Below are positions 34,526 through 44,300 of a DNA stretch of 64,000 nucleotides, piece after piece. The notes beneath the pieces were generated by a model. It ran no database searches, was not told where the DNA came from, and saw only the letters and a list, made by a program, of their open reading frames with translations. Position 1 is the stretch's first letter; the number at the start of each line of letters is the position of its first letter. This DNA comes from G963674835 sp963674835 (GTDB taxonomy: Bacteria > Planctomycetota > Planctomycetia > Pirellulales > Thermoguttaceae), in the NCBI GenBank assembly GCA_963674835.2, contig CAXXKC010000002.1:1488001-1552000 (forward strand), written 5' to 3'. A program made the translations under genes and the position numbers.

Positions 34526-36034
34526 CCTGGTTCCGTGAACTTGCTTTGCGTGTGAGCGGGTGAATGGCCTTGTTTTTCAGAGGATTTCGGCGATGATCGT
34601 GGGCAACAGCAGTTCACCCGTAAGGTGAGGCAGTGAGGCCCATGGAATTCATCATCAAACAGACCGACGAGGTCCTCGTTTCGCACTCGGGGTTGGCCCT
34701 GGCCGGAGCCCTGCTGGGACAGGCGTTGCTTCGAAAGCGGCTTAACGACATCTGCCTGGGAGAGCGAAAGCGTCCCGAGGTGCCGCATGGCGATGTGCTG
34801 GTGGCGATGATCGGTCTTTTGTGTTTGGGCAAGAGCGACTACGCCGACATCGAAGCGTATCGCCAAGAAGCATTCTTCCGGCGAGCGATGGGCCTGACCA
34901 AGCTTCCTTCTGAGGAAACGCTCCGGCAACGGATGGACGCTCTGGGGACGACCCCGATTGGGACGTTGCATGAGGAGTCGGCTCGGATGGTCGCCCGGCA
35001 CGCCCCGGTCCTGACGCCCTGCCAGGACGACTGGATTGCCTTGGACGTCGACGTATCGCCGTTGGACAACAGCGGCACGAAGAAGGAGGGAGTGGCGTGG
35101 ACGTACAAGAATCTGGATGGCTACGCTCCGAACTTCGCCTACTTGGGCCAGGAGGGCTACCTGATTCACTGCGAGTTGCGCCCCGGCAACCAGCATGTGC
35201 AAGAGGGTACACCCGACTTCCTGGACCAAGCCGTTGACTTGGCCAGGCTGATCACGCAGGGCAAGCTTCTGGTGCGGATGGATGCCGGCAACGACGACGG
35301 CGAAAACCTCCGTCGCCTGCGGAAAAAGAAGTACGTGGACTGGATCATCAAGCGCAATCTGCGGAAGGAGTCGGAGGCGGACTGGCTGGAGGAGGCTCAG
35401 GCGTATGGCACGTGTGAAGAGCCTCGGGTGGGCAAGGAGATCTGGACGGGCGAGACCTGGAAGGAACGGGACGGGAAGCCGTACCGTGTGGTGTTCGAGG
35501 TGATCCAGCGGACGATCACTGCCGAGGGTCAGCGCTTGTTGGTTCCGGAGATCGAGATCTCGACCTGGTGGACCAGTCTGAAGCTTGCCCCCAAGAAGGT
35601 TATCGCCCTGTATCACGATCACGGCACCAGCGAGCAGTTCCACTCCGAACTGAAATCGGACCTGGACCTGGAGCGTTTACCAAGCGGGAAGTTCGCCACC
35701 AACGCCTTGATGCTGTCGTTGGGGCTGGTGGCCTACAACGTGTTGCGGCTGTGCGGTCAGACGGCATTGGCCGAAAACAAGTCCTTGCCGCCGGAAGGGA
35801 AGATGCCGCTTCCCAAGCCGGTCTCTCGGCGTCGGTTGCGAAGTGTGATCCAAGACCTGATGTACTTCGCCGCCCGACTGACTCGGCACTCGAACCGATG
35901 GGGCCTGTCGCTGTGGCGAGGCAATCCGTGGAGATCGGTCTGGCAGTGCGTCTACACCCGCTTCTGCCAGCCAAGAGCACCAACCACCGGTTGATCTATC
36001 CCAAGAACAAGCCATCGAAGCTCACGGATTCAGG
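34526..36034 (+). mobile_element. IS1380-family insertion sequence with target duplication
   Basis: A 1,509-bp element. The left end CCTGGTTCCGTGAACTT (34526) and the inverse of the right end, CCTGAATCCGTGAGCTT (ending at 36034), are imperfect inverted repeats. The 5-bp direct repeat CTATT flanks it at 34521-34525 and 36035-36039. It encodes one intact transposase. The preserved duplication suggests a fairly recent insertion. Confidence 0.88.
34642..35994 (+). CDS. IS1380-family transposase
   Basis: A 450-aa DDE transposase of the IS1380 type (DDE_Tnp_1-like). Typical segments are EVPHGDVLVAMIGLLCLGKSDYADIEAYR, LPSEETLRQRMD, the catalytic DVDVSPLDNSGTKKEGV and RMDAGNDDGEN, and ALYHDHGTSEQFHSELKSDL with the catalytic E. 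ATG 34642 follows GAGG; a GTG at 34633 is possible. Full length and apparently functional. Confidence 0.92.
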   Translation: MEFIIKQTDEVLVSHSGLALAGALLGQALLRKRLNDICLGERKRPEVPHGDVLVAMIGLLCLGKSDYADIEAYRQEAFFRRAMGLTKLPSEETLRQRMDALGTTPIGTLHEESARMVARHAPVLTPCQDDWIALDVDVSPLDNSGTKKEGVAWTYKNLDGYAPNFAYLGQEGYLIHCELRPGNQHVQEGTPDFLDQAVDLARLITQGKLLVRMDAGNDDGENLRRLRKKKYVDWIIKRNLRKESEADWLEEAQAYGTCEEPRVGKEIWTGETWKERDGKPYRVVFEVIQRTITAEGQRLLVPEIEISTWWTSLKLAPKKVIALYHDHGTSEQFHSELKSDLDLERLPSGKFATNALMLSLGLVAYNVLRLCGQTALAENKSLPPEGKMPLPKPVSRRRLRSVIQDLMYFAARLTRHSNRWGLSLWRGNPWRSVWQCVYTRFCQPRAPTTG

Positions 36035-36065
36035 CTATTGTCAAGTCTTGTGTGCTGGTGAGCTG

Positions 36066-36138
36066 AGAAAGGGTGGCGTATCCTGCTGATGTTTTCAACC
36101 ACTTCAGCAGCCCGACGTGGGCAGGAGGATACGCCGTG
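36066..36138. repeat. imperfect inverted repeat, possible end of a lost IS
   Basis: GGTGGCGTATCCTGCTGATG on the left and GCAGGAGGATACGCC on the right can pair (GGCGTATCCT/AGGATACGCC). The right arm runs straight into GTGAGTCAGCG, which looks like the start of a reading frame (VSQRTTQ). It is probably an IS end left over from a deletion that joined it to the IS1380 remnant. Confidence 0.5.
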
Positions 36139-36174
36139 AGTCAGCGTACGACACAAGAGCCAAGGCGTCTGGAG

Positions 36175-36438
36175 GCCTACAACGTGTTGCGGCTGTACTG
36201 TCAGACGGCACTGGCCGAGTACGAGTCCTTGTTGCCGGTAGGGCAGATGCCACTTTCCAAACCGGTCTCTCGGCGTCGGTTGCGGAGTGTGATCCAAGAC
36301 CTGATGTGTTTCACCGCCCGGCTGACTCGGCACTCGAACCGTTGGGGCCCGTCGCTGTGGCGAGGCAATCCGTGGAGATCAGTCTGGAAAAGCGCCTACG
36401 CCTGCTTCTGCCAGCCAATAGCACCATTGCCCGGTTGA
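36175..36438 (+). pseudogene. IS1380-family transposase remnant (C-terminal fragment)
   Basis: The last ~88 codons of an IS1380 transposase, from EAYNVLRLYCQTALAEYESL to the stop at 36438. At DNA level it is roughly 85-90% identical to the corresponding end of the intact copy (35731-35994) and lacks everything upstream. It is preceded by the inverted-repeat segment at 36066-36138. It is a decayed relative, not a duplicate, of the adjacent intact element. Confidence 0.85.
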
Positions 36439-36531
36439 TTTACCGAATTGAAGAAGGATTAGCGAATCGAATTGGTGCAGATTCTGGCGGTGCTCGAGAG
36501 AGAGGACTGATAACACACGGAGCATGATGGT

Positions 36532-37185
36532 TCAGCGAACCAACTCGATCGTCGCCCACAGGCTCGGATCCTCCCTGTAGGGCATTGGGCTTCCGGCAAC
36601 GAAGGTCTGTTCGCCCAACTCCCGGTCAAAGACGGCGTACGTGAAGCCGAGCCGCGGACACTCTTGCGGGTTGAAGCCGGTCAGTATCGCGGTTGGCAAA
36701 AACCCCTCGACTACATACCCGTCGGCCTGTCTTGCACTTCGAATCTGAGCGAGACCAGCCTTAATCGCCTTGGGGTGCTCTTTGGCACGATTAATGGGCA
36801 ACCATTGGACGACCGGCTGATTGAGCCGACTTCCACCGCCGGCCGGCATGAAGAGGAAGCGGTGGCAGAATCGCCCTGCGCGGTGCACACCATGCACATC
36901 ACGTGTATCGATCCATACCTGTACTCCGTCGCTATCTTCGGGGCGACTCGTGCGGCACCAGGGCGATTGCCGTTTCCCGAAGACGCTGACAGAGAAGGCC
37001 AGCCCCTCTTCGCTCCAAGCCATGCGAAAGTCGGTCGACCGAGCCATTTCCTCCAGTTCGGCGACTCCCGCCAAGCGATAGGCTACATTCAGTACGTTTC
37101 GGTTGGGATTCCAGACCGGCGCTCGGTAGAGGCATGGTATCGAGAACCGGAAGAAGAATCGCTTGGGCAATAAGGGGTCAGACAT
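36532..37185 (-). CDS. carbohydrate-binding-like (CBM9/DOMON-type) protein
   Basis: A 217-aa protein resembling the CBM9/DOMON-like fold common in planctomycetes: LNVAYRLAGVAELEEMARSTDFRMAWSEEGLAFSVSV, then DGVQVWIDTRD with HRAGRFCHRFLFMP, and a final YAVFDRELGEQTF. No signal peptide is apparent. The start codon straddles the end of the IS at 37185: two bases come from the target and the T from the element. The insertion removed its natural upstream region, which was the end of uvrA 28 nt away. Function and present expression are uncertain. Confidence 0.75.
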   Translation of the reverse strand: MSDPLLPKRFFFRFSIPCLYRAPVWNPNRNVLNVAYRLAGVAELEEMARSTDFRMAWSEEGLAFSVSVFGKRQSPWCRTSRPEDSDGVQVWIDTRDVHGVHRAGRFCHRFLFMPAGGGSRLNQPVVQWLPINRAKEHPKAIKAGLAQIRSARQADGYVVEGFLPTAILTGFNPQECPRLGFTYAVFDRELGEQTFVAGSPMPYREDPSLWATIELVR

Positions 37186-38178
37186 GCTCTGTAGAAAACC
37201 ATGCCAGCAAAGCTAGCTAAACAAGGTGGATGGGGAAATGCGTAAATATGTTGGATGGCAACAACCAGCAAGTCGCCGCGCAAAGTTCTCTTGATGGCCT
37301 ACCTGGTCGGACAGAGGACGCTGCGCCGGTATGCCCATCGTTTCAGCCCTAAGAAGTTTACGCAACCCCAGTTGTTTGCGGCCTTGGTGCTCAAAGAGTT
37401 TCTGCAGTTGGATTACCGCAAGCTTTCCCAGTTTTTCCGCGACGCTCCCGAATTCCGCACGGTGATCGAGTTGGACTCGGTGCCGCACTTCACGACCTTC
37501 CAGAAGGCTGCGCAGCGTTTGTTGATATCTGCCCGCGCTCGGCGTCTGTTGGACAAGACGATCAAGATCGCAGTGAAGCATCGATGCGTGTGCCGCCGCG
37601 TGAGACTGGCTGCTTTGGATGGGACGGGCCTGGAGTCCCACCACGCCAGCAGCTACTATGTTCGTCGCCGCGCCGCCGGCGGAAAAACATGGCAGAAAAC
37701 CACATACACCCGTTTTCCCAAGGCGGGCATTCTCTGCGATTGCCGCAGCCACTTGATTCTTGCGGTAGTTCCCGGCCGAGGGCCTAGACCCGACATTCAG
37801 CACTTTCGCGTGGCTCTGGACCAGGCGTTGCACGTGATTCGGATCGACGCGCTTGCTGCTGATGCGGGATACGATAGCGAAGGGGCGCACAGGTATGCTC
37901 GCCAAGAGCGCGGAGTGCGAACGCTCATTCCTCCATTGGCCGGTCGCCCGACAAAGAAGCTTCCATCGGGCTACTGGCGCCGAATGATGGCAACATGTTT
38001 GAAGCATAGTCGGTACGGTCAGCGCTGGCAGGTAGAGACGGTCACGAGCATGCTAAAGCGGCTGATGGGTGCGGCCCTGCGGGCTCGCCAGTATTGGTCC
38101 CAATGCCGAGAAATCCTCCTGCGATCACTCACCCTCAATATCATGATCCTCTGGCGAATCGAGGTTTTCTACAGAGCA
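37185..38178 (+). mobile_element. IS4/IS5-type insertion sequence with 9-bp target duplication
   Basis: A 994-bp element with perfect 16-bp inverted repeats, TGCTCTGTAGAAAACC at 37185-37200 and GGTTTTCTACAGAGCA at 38163-38178. Both sides carry the direct repeat GGTCAGACA (37176-37184 and 38179-38187), a 9-bp target duplication. It separates uvrA from the DOMON-like gene that once followed it. Confidence 0.92.
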
Positions 38179-38313
38179 GGTCAGACATGGTTCGCGATGA
38201 CGAATGAGGCTGCGACTAGGAACGGTGATTCAAAGACTCCAGATGCTCCTGAAGAAAGCAGGCGAGGTCGCCACGCTTCAAATCGTCAGACGTGCGAAAC
38301 TTCAATCGTATGA
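37255..38313 (+). CDS. IS4/IS5-type DDE transposase
   Basis: A 352-aa frame with the DDE_Tnp_1 core: catalytic D in RLAALDGTGLES, D in LAADAGYDSEGAH and E in YGQRWQVETVTSMLKR (R-E-K signature). The element contains no stop codon for this frame. After VFYRAG the reading passes the right inverted repeat and adds about 45 residues from the target, overlapping the 3' end of uvrA on the opposite strand. Activity of the extended product is uncertain. Confidence 0.85.
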   Translation: MATTSKSPRKVLLMAYLVGQRTLRRYAHRFSPKKFTQPQLFAALVLKEFLQLDYRKLSQFFRDAPEFRTVIELDSVPHFTTFQKAAQRLLISARARRLLDKTIKIAVKHRCVCRRVRLAALDGTGLESHHASSYYVRRRAAGGKTWQKTTYTRFPKAGILCDCRSHLILAVVPGRGPRPDIQHFRVALDQALHVIRIDALAADAGYDSEGAHRYARQERGVRTLIPPLAGRPTKKLPSGYWRRMMATCLKHSRYGQRWQVETVTSMLKRLMGAALRARQYWSQCREILLRSLTLNIMILWRIEVFYRAGQTWFAMTNEAATRNGDSKTPDAPEESRRGRHASNRQTCETSIV

Positions 38314-41300
38314 AATCCCGGTCTGATCGTTGGCCGTCGAGCACCGGCTCGTACCCCAAATCGGCGATCCGCCCCAAAGCAAAGCGCCCCTTGGAGCCAA
38401 TTAGAGTCAGGTGGACAGCGTCAATCTTCTTCGTCTGCACCGCCGCCCATGGCCGTTGTCGGTCGGGAAGATGTATTGGTACGACCTGCTTGTTCCCCCA
38501 CGCGAAATGACCGTTAGATGCCGTTTTCGCCAGCAGGTCAAGCAGTTGTTCCAAAACACTGACGTCCCAGTCCGCTCGCCGAGCGCCCGAGAAACCTCGT
38601 CGTGATGTATGCCACCTGCGCCCCAGGACTCGCCAGGGCATCAGATCGCGAGAATTTGCCTGCGAGTGTTCCGTGAGCTCGTGAAACCCGTTCATGGCTT
38701 CGTCAATGAAACGCCAGAAATCTGGCTGGTCGATCTCCTGGTAGGAGTGCACGCGAAGTTCGATTTCCTGCCAGGGCCCCCTTAGATTGCGGCACTTCAC
38801 GCGCGGTTCAGTTCCGTACAACGGCAAGTCGGGCATGTCGTTAAGGGGCTTCAGATCGAGTCGATTGACAATCTCTTCGCGACGGAAGGTGTTTCGTGCA
38901 GTGCGGAACTTCATCTTCAGCAGCCACTCCTCGCCGGTTATGGCGTGAAAGAACCAGCCATCGGACTTCTTCGGGGCGCGGATCTCCACGATCGTTCGTG
39001 AGTTCCAGTCCGTGTCGCTGAACTGCATAGACTGCTCGATGCGCTCCACAATGTCGGCCAGGACACGGCCATTCCATCGGCACGGGTTGCCGTTACGGCC
39101 CATTCGATCCTTCGTGTGCCAACGGAGGCCATCAACCTCCCAAGGCATGTGGGCTTCGGAACCGACCTCGTGGATATCCATATCGCCGCTTCGCTTGGCC
39201 TGATCCGCAGCGAAATCGTGGACTCTTCGCGCAGCGAACGGACCGGCTGCCAGCACCGGCCGAAGTGCTTCGCCGGTGAATGACTGCAGCATCGGCTGTG
39301 GGAGAGTTAAGGACGCCGAGGCATGTTGGAGGCGAGAGTGTTCCACAACATCTTCCGGTGTACCTGCTACCACGACGTGACCACCGGCTTCTCCCGCTTC
39401 CGGCCCCATATCGATTATCCAATCGGCGGTCTTAACTATATCCAGGTTATGCTCAATGACGACAACCGAATTGCCCAAATCGACGAGCCGGTTAAGAACA
39501 TCCAGGAGTCTGGCAAGGTCGTCGAAATGCAGACCGGTTGTCGGTTCGTCCAAGAGATAGAGTGTGTGGCCCGTGTCGGGGCGAGAGAGTTCTGCGGCGA
39601 GCTTAACGCGTTGCGCCTCGCCGCCTGACAGTGTCGGCGCGGGCTGCCCCAGCGTAAGGTAGTCTAGGCCTACGTCGCAAAGCGTTTGTAAGATATGGCG
39701 AATTCGGGGGAGGTTCTCGAACAATTTGACCGCGGTACCGCAAGACATATCCAGAACATTGGCAATCGACTGGCCATGATACCGAACCGTCAATGTCTCA
39801 GCATCGTAGCGGCGTCCACCGCAGGCATCGCACTCCACCCAAACGTCAGGAAGGAAATGCATTTCAATCTTCAGTTGCCCGTTGCCCTCGCACTTTTCGC
39901 AACGTCCGCCAGGCACGTTGAAGCTGAATCGCCGGGGGGAATAGCCGCGGAGCTTGGCTTCGGGCAACTGAGCGTACAACTCGCGAATTAGGTCGAAAGC
40001 GCCTGTGAAGGTGGCGGGGTTCGAAGTGGGAGTTTGACCCAACGGCTGTTGATCAACGCGGATCACTTTGTTGATCATTTCCAGACCACGAATCGCATTA
40101 TGCGAACCAGGAAACGCTTTCGCCCGATGAAGGGATCGAGCCAGCGCGTTGTAGAGAATATCTTCGACGAGAGAGCTTTTGCCGCTGCCGCTAGTGCCCG
40201 TCACTACGGTGAGCGTCCCAAGTGGGATCTGTACGTCAATGTCCTTGAGGTTATTGTGCCGCGCGCCGAGGATTTCCAGCCAGCCGCCACCAGGCGGAAC
40301 CGTGGCTGACAATCGCCTGGAAGGTGAGCGATTCGTAGGCTTCTGAGGACCTGCAATTGTCCCGGTTCCTGACCCTCCCGCAAGCGGCAGACGGGAGGAT
40401 GGCATGCGGCGGTTGGTTGGGACGGGAATTGCCCTGGCGCCTGACAGATAGGGCCCGGTAACGGAGCCGCGGCGGGCGGCGACCTGCTCGGGAGTGCCAC
40501 GGGCAACGATTCGGCCACCTTCGTTGCCTGCCCGAGGCCCAAAGTCGAGCAGATGATCGGCACTTTGGACTACTTCGCGGTCGTGCTCTACGACCAGTAG
40601 AGTGTTGCCCAGATCGCGAAGTCTATACAACGCTTCGAGGAGGCGGCGGTTGTCGCGTGGATGCAGGCCAATCGTTGGTTCATCGAGTACGTAGAGTACC
40701 CCGCACAAACCGCTTCCCACCTGGGCCGCCAAACGGATACGCTGGGCCTCACCGCCGGAGAGCGTAGGTGCCGCTCGCGCCAAGGTCAAGTAATCAAGCC
40801 CAACATCAACCAGAAACTGTAGTCGACTGCGAATCTCGCGTGCCACCTCGCCGGCAATCTTCCGCTCGGTGGCATTCAGCTTCCAATTCCGAAACTGCTC
40901 CAGTAAACGCCCAAGCGGCATCCGGGCAACTTCGTCAATGGTGTGGCCACGGAGACGGACGGATGCTGCATCGTCACGCAAACGACTGCCGTTGCAGACC
41001 GAACATTCGACCTCGTCGACGAGGTGCTCCAGGCCACTGCGAAAGCCAGGGGAAGCGCGGCTGGCCTCTTCCAGGGCAGGGTAAAGTCCCTTGTACTGGA
41101 AGCGAAACGCGGGCCGGGAAGATGTTGGGGCTTCTTTCTCGGGAGAGTGAGGATCTGTGCTGCCCTTGCCGGTAGGCCTCTTGCGAGAAGATCGCCTGGG
41201 ACCACCTTCATCCCTGGCCTCGCTCTCGTTCGGGAGAAGAATGTGAACATCGAACCATTGCTCGCCGGTACCTTGCATGATCAAACGACGGTGACGGGCT

Positions 41301-44300
41301 CCAAGTTGGTCAAAGGGAACGTTGGTTGGGATACCGGTAACCTGGGAGAAGGCTTCCAGCATTCGGGCAAAGAGTCGGTTATTGGCGTTCGGCCACAAGG
41401 CAACGGCCCCCTCAGAGAGTGTCGCTTGGGGATCACGAAGCAGAATCGCCGGGTTGGCACCGGTCTGCACGCCAAGTCCCTCGCAGGCCGGGCACCAGCC
41501 GAGCGAGCTGTTGAAGGAGAAGTTATGGGGTCCGAGCCTTTCGAAGCTACGGCCACAGCGATCACAGGCGAAATGCTGGCTGTGAATCTCTAGGGGCCAT
41601 TGAGATTCCAGCACCGAGTTGCTGACCATTACCAAGTGCAATACGCCGCGACCCACGGCCAGGGCGTTTTCCACGCTGTCGGCAATCCGGGAACGGGCCC
41701 CGGCTCGAATGGTGACACGGTCGATCACGACCTGAACCTCGTGCTTGCGCCGTCGATCAATCTTTGGCGGATCATCGAGAGGGAAAGTCCGGCCATCGAC
41801 GCGAACTCGGGCATAGCCGGCCGCCCTCATCTCCTCCCATAGCGTTTCGTAGTGTTCTCCCACCTGAACTTCCAATGGGGCCATCAGGAAGAGCCGCGTG
41901 CCTTGCGGGTGTGCCATGACCTTGTCGATCACTTCGTCGGCAGATTGAGTACCGATGGGTACGTCGCAGACGGGGCAGTATGGCTCACCGAGTCGGGCCA
42001 TGAGGATTCGCAAGTAGTCGTAGATCTCGGTGACCGTGCCGACTGTGCTGCGGGGGGTGTGGCTGGAGTGTTTCTGTTCGATGGCAATAGCTGGTGAAAG
42101 GCCTTCGATATGTTCCAGCTTAGGCTTCTGCATTTGGCCGACGAACTGTCGGGCGTAAGCACTGAGGCTTTCGACGTAGCGGCGCTGGCCTTCGGCGTAG
42201 ATGGTATCCATAGCCAGAGAGGATTTTCCGGAGCCGCTAGGACCACAGCAGACAGTAAGCCGCTCCCGGGGAATATCTACGTCGATGGCCTTCAGATTGT
42301 GCTGAGAGGCACCGCGGACTCTGATAGATTTCGCTAGCTCTGTGCGCCGGGCGCCCTTGGTGGTGCTGGACCGAGACGGCTTAACCCTGCCGTTGCTGCG
42401 AGCCTGAGACCTGTTGAGGGCCGCCTGGAGAACCCTGCTGGTATGGGACGTTTTGACTCGGGCGATTTGCTCGGGTGTACCGGAGGCGATGAGCCGGCCG
42501 CCCTCAGCGCCCCCCTCGGGGCCGAGGTCGAGGATCCAGTCGGCCGTTTTGATGACTTCGAGGTTGTGCTCCACAACGAGCACGGTATTGCCGGCGTCGA
42601 CGAAGCCGTGGAGCACCTTGAGCAGCAGTTCGATATCGGCGAAATGCAGCCCGGTCGTCGGCTCGTCCAGTAAGTAGAGGGTACGGCCGGTACTCTGTTT
42701 AACCAATTCACGGGCCAGTTTCACTCGCTGCGCCTCTCCGCCGGAGAGGGTCGGCGAAGGTTGGCCCAGCTTCACGTAGTCAAGGCCAACGTCCTGGAGA
42801 GTTTTGAGCTTCTGGTGAATCTTGGGCAGGTTTTGGAAGTGCTTGAGGGCCTCCTGGATATCCATTTCCAAGACATCGGCGATTGATTTGTCCTTGAAGC
42901 GGGCCTGGAGGGTTTCGCGGTTGAAACGGTGCCCCTCGCAGACGGGGCAGGTTACCCAGATATCAGCCAGGAAGTCCATTTCCAGGCGGTCAGAGCCATT
43001 GCCTTCGCAGGCTTCGCAGCGCCCGCCGGCGACATTGAAGCTGAAGCGGCCCGGTTTGTAGCCTCGCGTCTTGGAGGTGGGTAACTGGGCGAACAGGTTG
43101 CGAATGTCGTCGAAGACCTTGATGTAGGTGGCAGGGTTGGATCGCGGCGTACGCCCGATTGGGGACTGGTCGATGGCGATCATGCGGTCGAGGTGCTCCA
43201 GCCCTTCGATCGCTCGATAAGTGCCGGGGTTGCCGAGACCGCCGTTGAGGTCGCGGCGGAGGGCTTCGACGAGAATGTCGTTGACGAGGGAACTCTTCCC
43301 TGAGCCGGAGACACCGGTGACGCAGACGAAAGTGCCGAGGGGGACCTCGACGTCGATATCCTTGAGGTTGTTGTGCGCGGCCCCCCGAACGATCAGCCGA
43401 TGGGCGTTGCCGGAGCGGCGGTGAGGGGGGATTTCGATTCTTTGTTTGCCGGAAAGGTATTTGCCGGTGAGGCTGCCGGACTTGGCCATGATGGCGTCGG
43501 CGGGACCCGTTGCGACCACTTTGCCCCCGCGGACGCCCGGGCCGGGGCCGAAATCGACGATGTGATCGGCGGCGCGCATGGTGTCTTCGTCGTGCTCCAC
43601 AACGACGACGGTATTGCCCTGGTCGCGGAGTTGGGCGAGCGTTTCGAGAAGGCGGTCGTTGTCACGGGGGTGGAGGCCAATGGAGGGTTCATCGAGGATG
43701 TAGAGCACGCCGACGAGTCCGCAGCCGATCTGGCCAGCCAGGCGGATTCGCTGCATTTCGCCGCCGGAGAGTGTGGGGGAGGTGCGGCCAAGAGTAAGGT
43801 AGTCGAGACCGACGTTCTTGAGGAACTGAAGCCGGCCGCGGACCTCTTTGAGGGCTTCGGCAGCGATGGTCTGACCGGTGTCGTCCAGTTTGAGTCGGCT
43901 GAAGAAGTCCTCGGCTTCGCTCACAGCCAGGGCCGAGACCTCAGGGAGGGAGCGTTCGGGGTGGTCGTGAAATCGGGGGGAGGTGGTGGTGAGGCGTACG
44001 GCGCATGCTTGGGGATTGAGCCGCTGGCCACGGCAGGCGGCGCAGCCGACGACGCTCATGTACTTTTCGAGGGCTCGGCGTTGCATGCGGCTGCGGGTGG
44101 TGCGGTATTGGGAGAGCAGCTTGGGGATGATTCCCTCGTACTTGCCACCCCACTTGTGCCCAGAGGGACCGGAGCGCCAGGTGAAAGTGATGTGTTCGTC
44201 GCCGGTGCCCCAAAGGAGCAGGTTCTGAAGCTTTGGGTCGAGTTCTTCCCAGGCGATTTCGAGGAGGGAACCGTCTTCGAGACCGTATTTGCGTTGCAGG

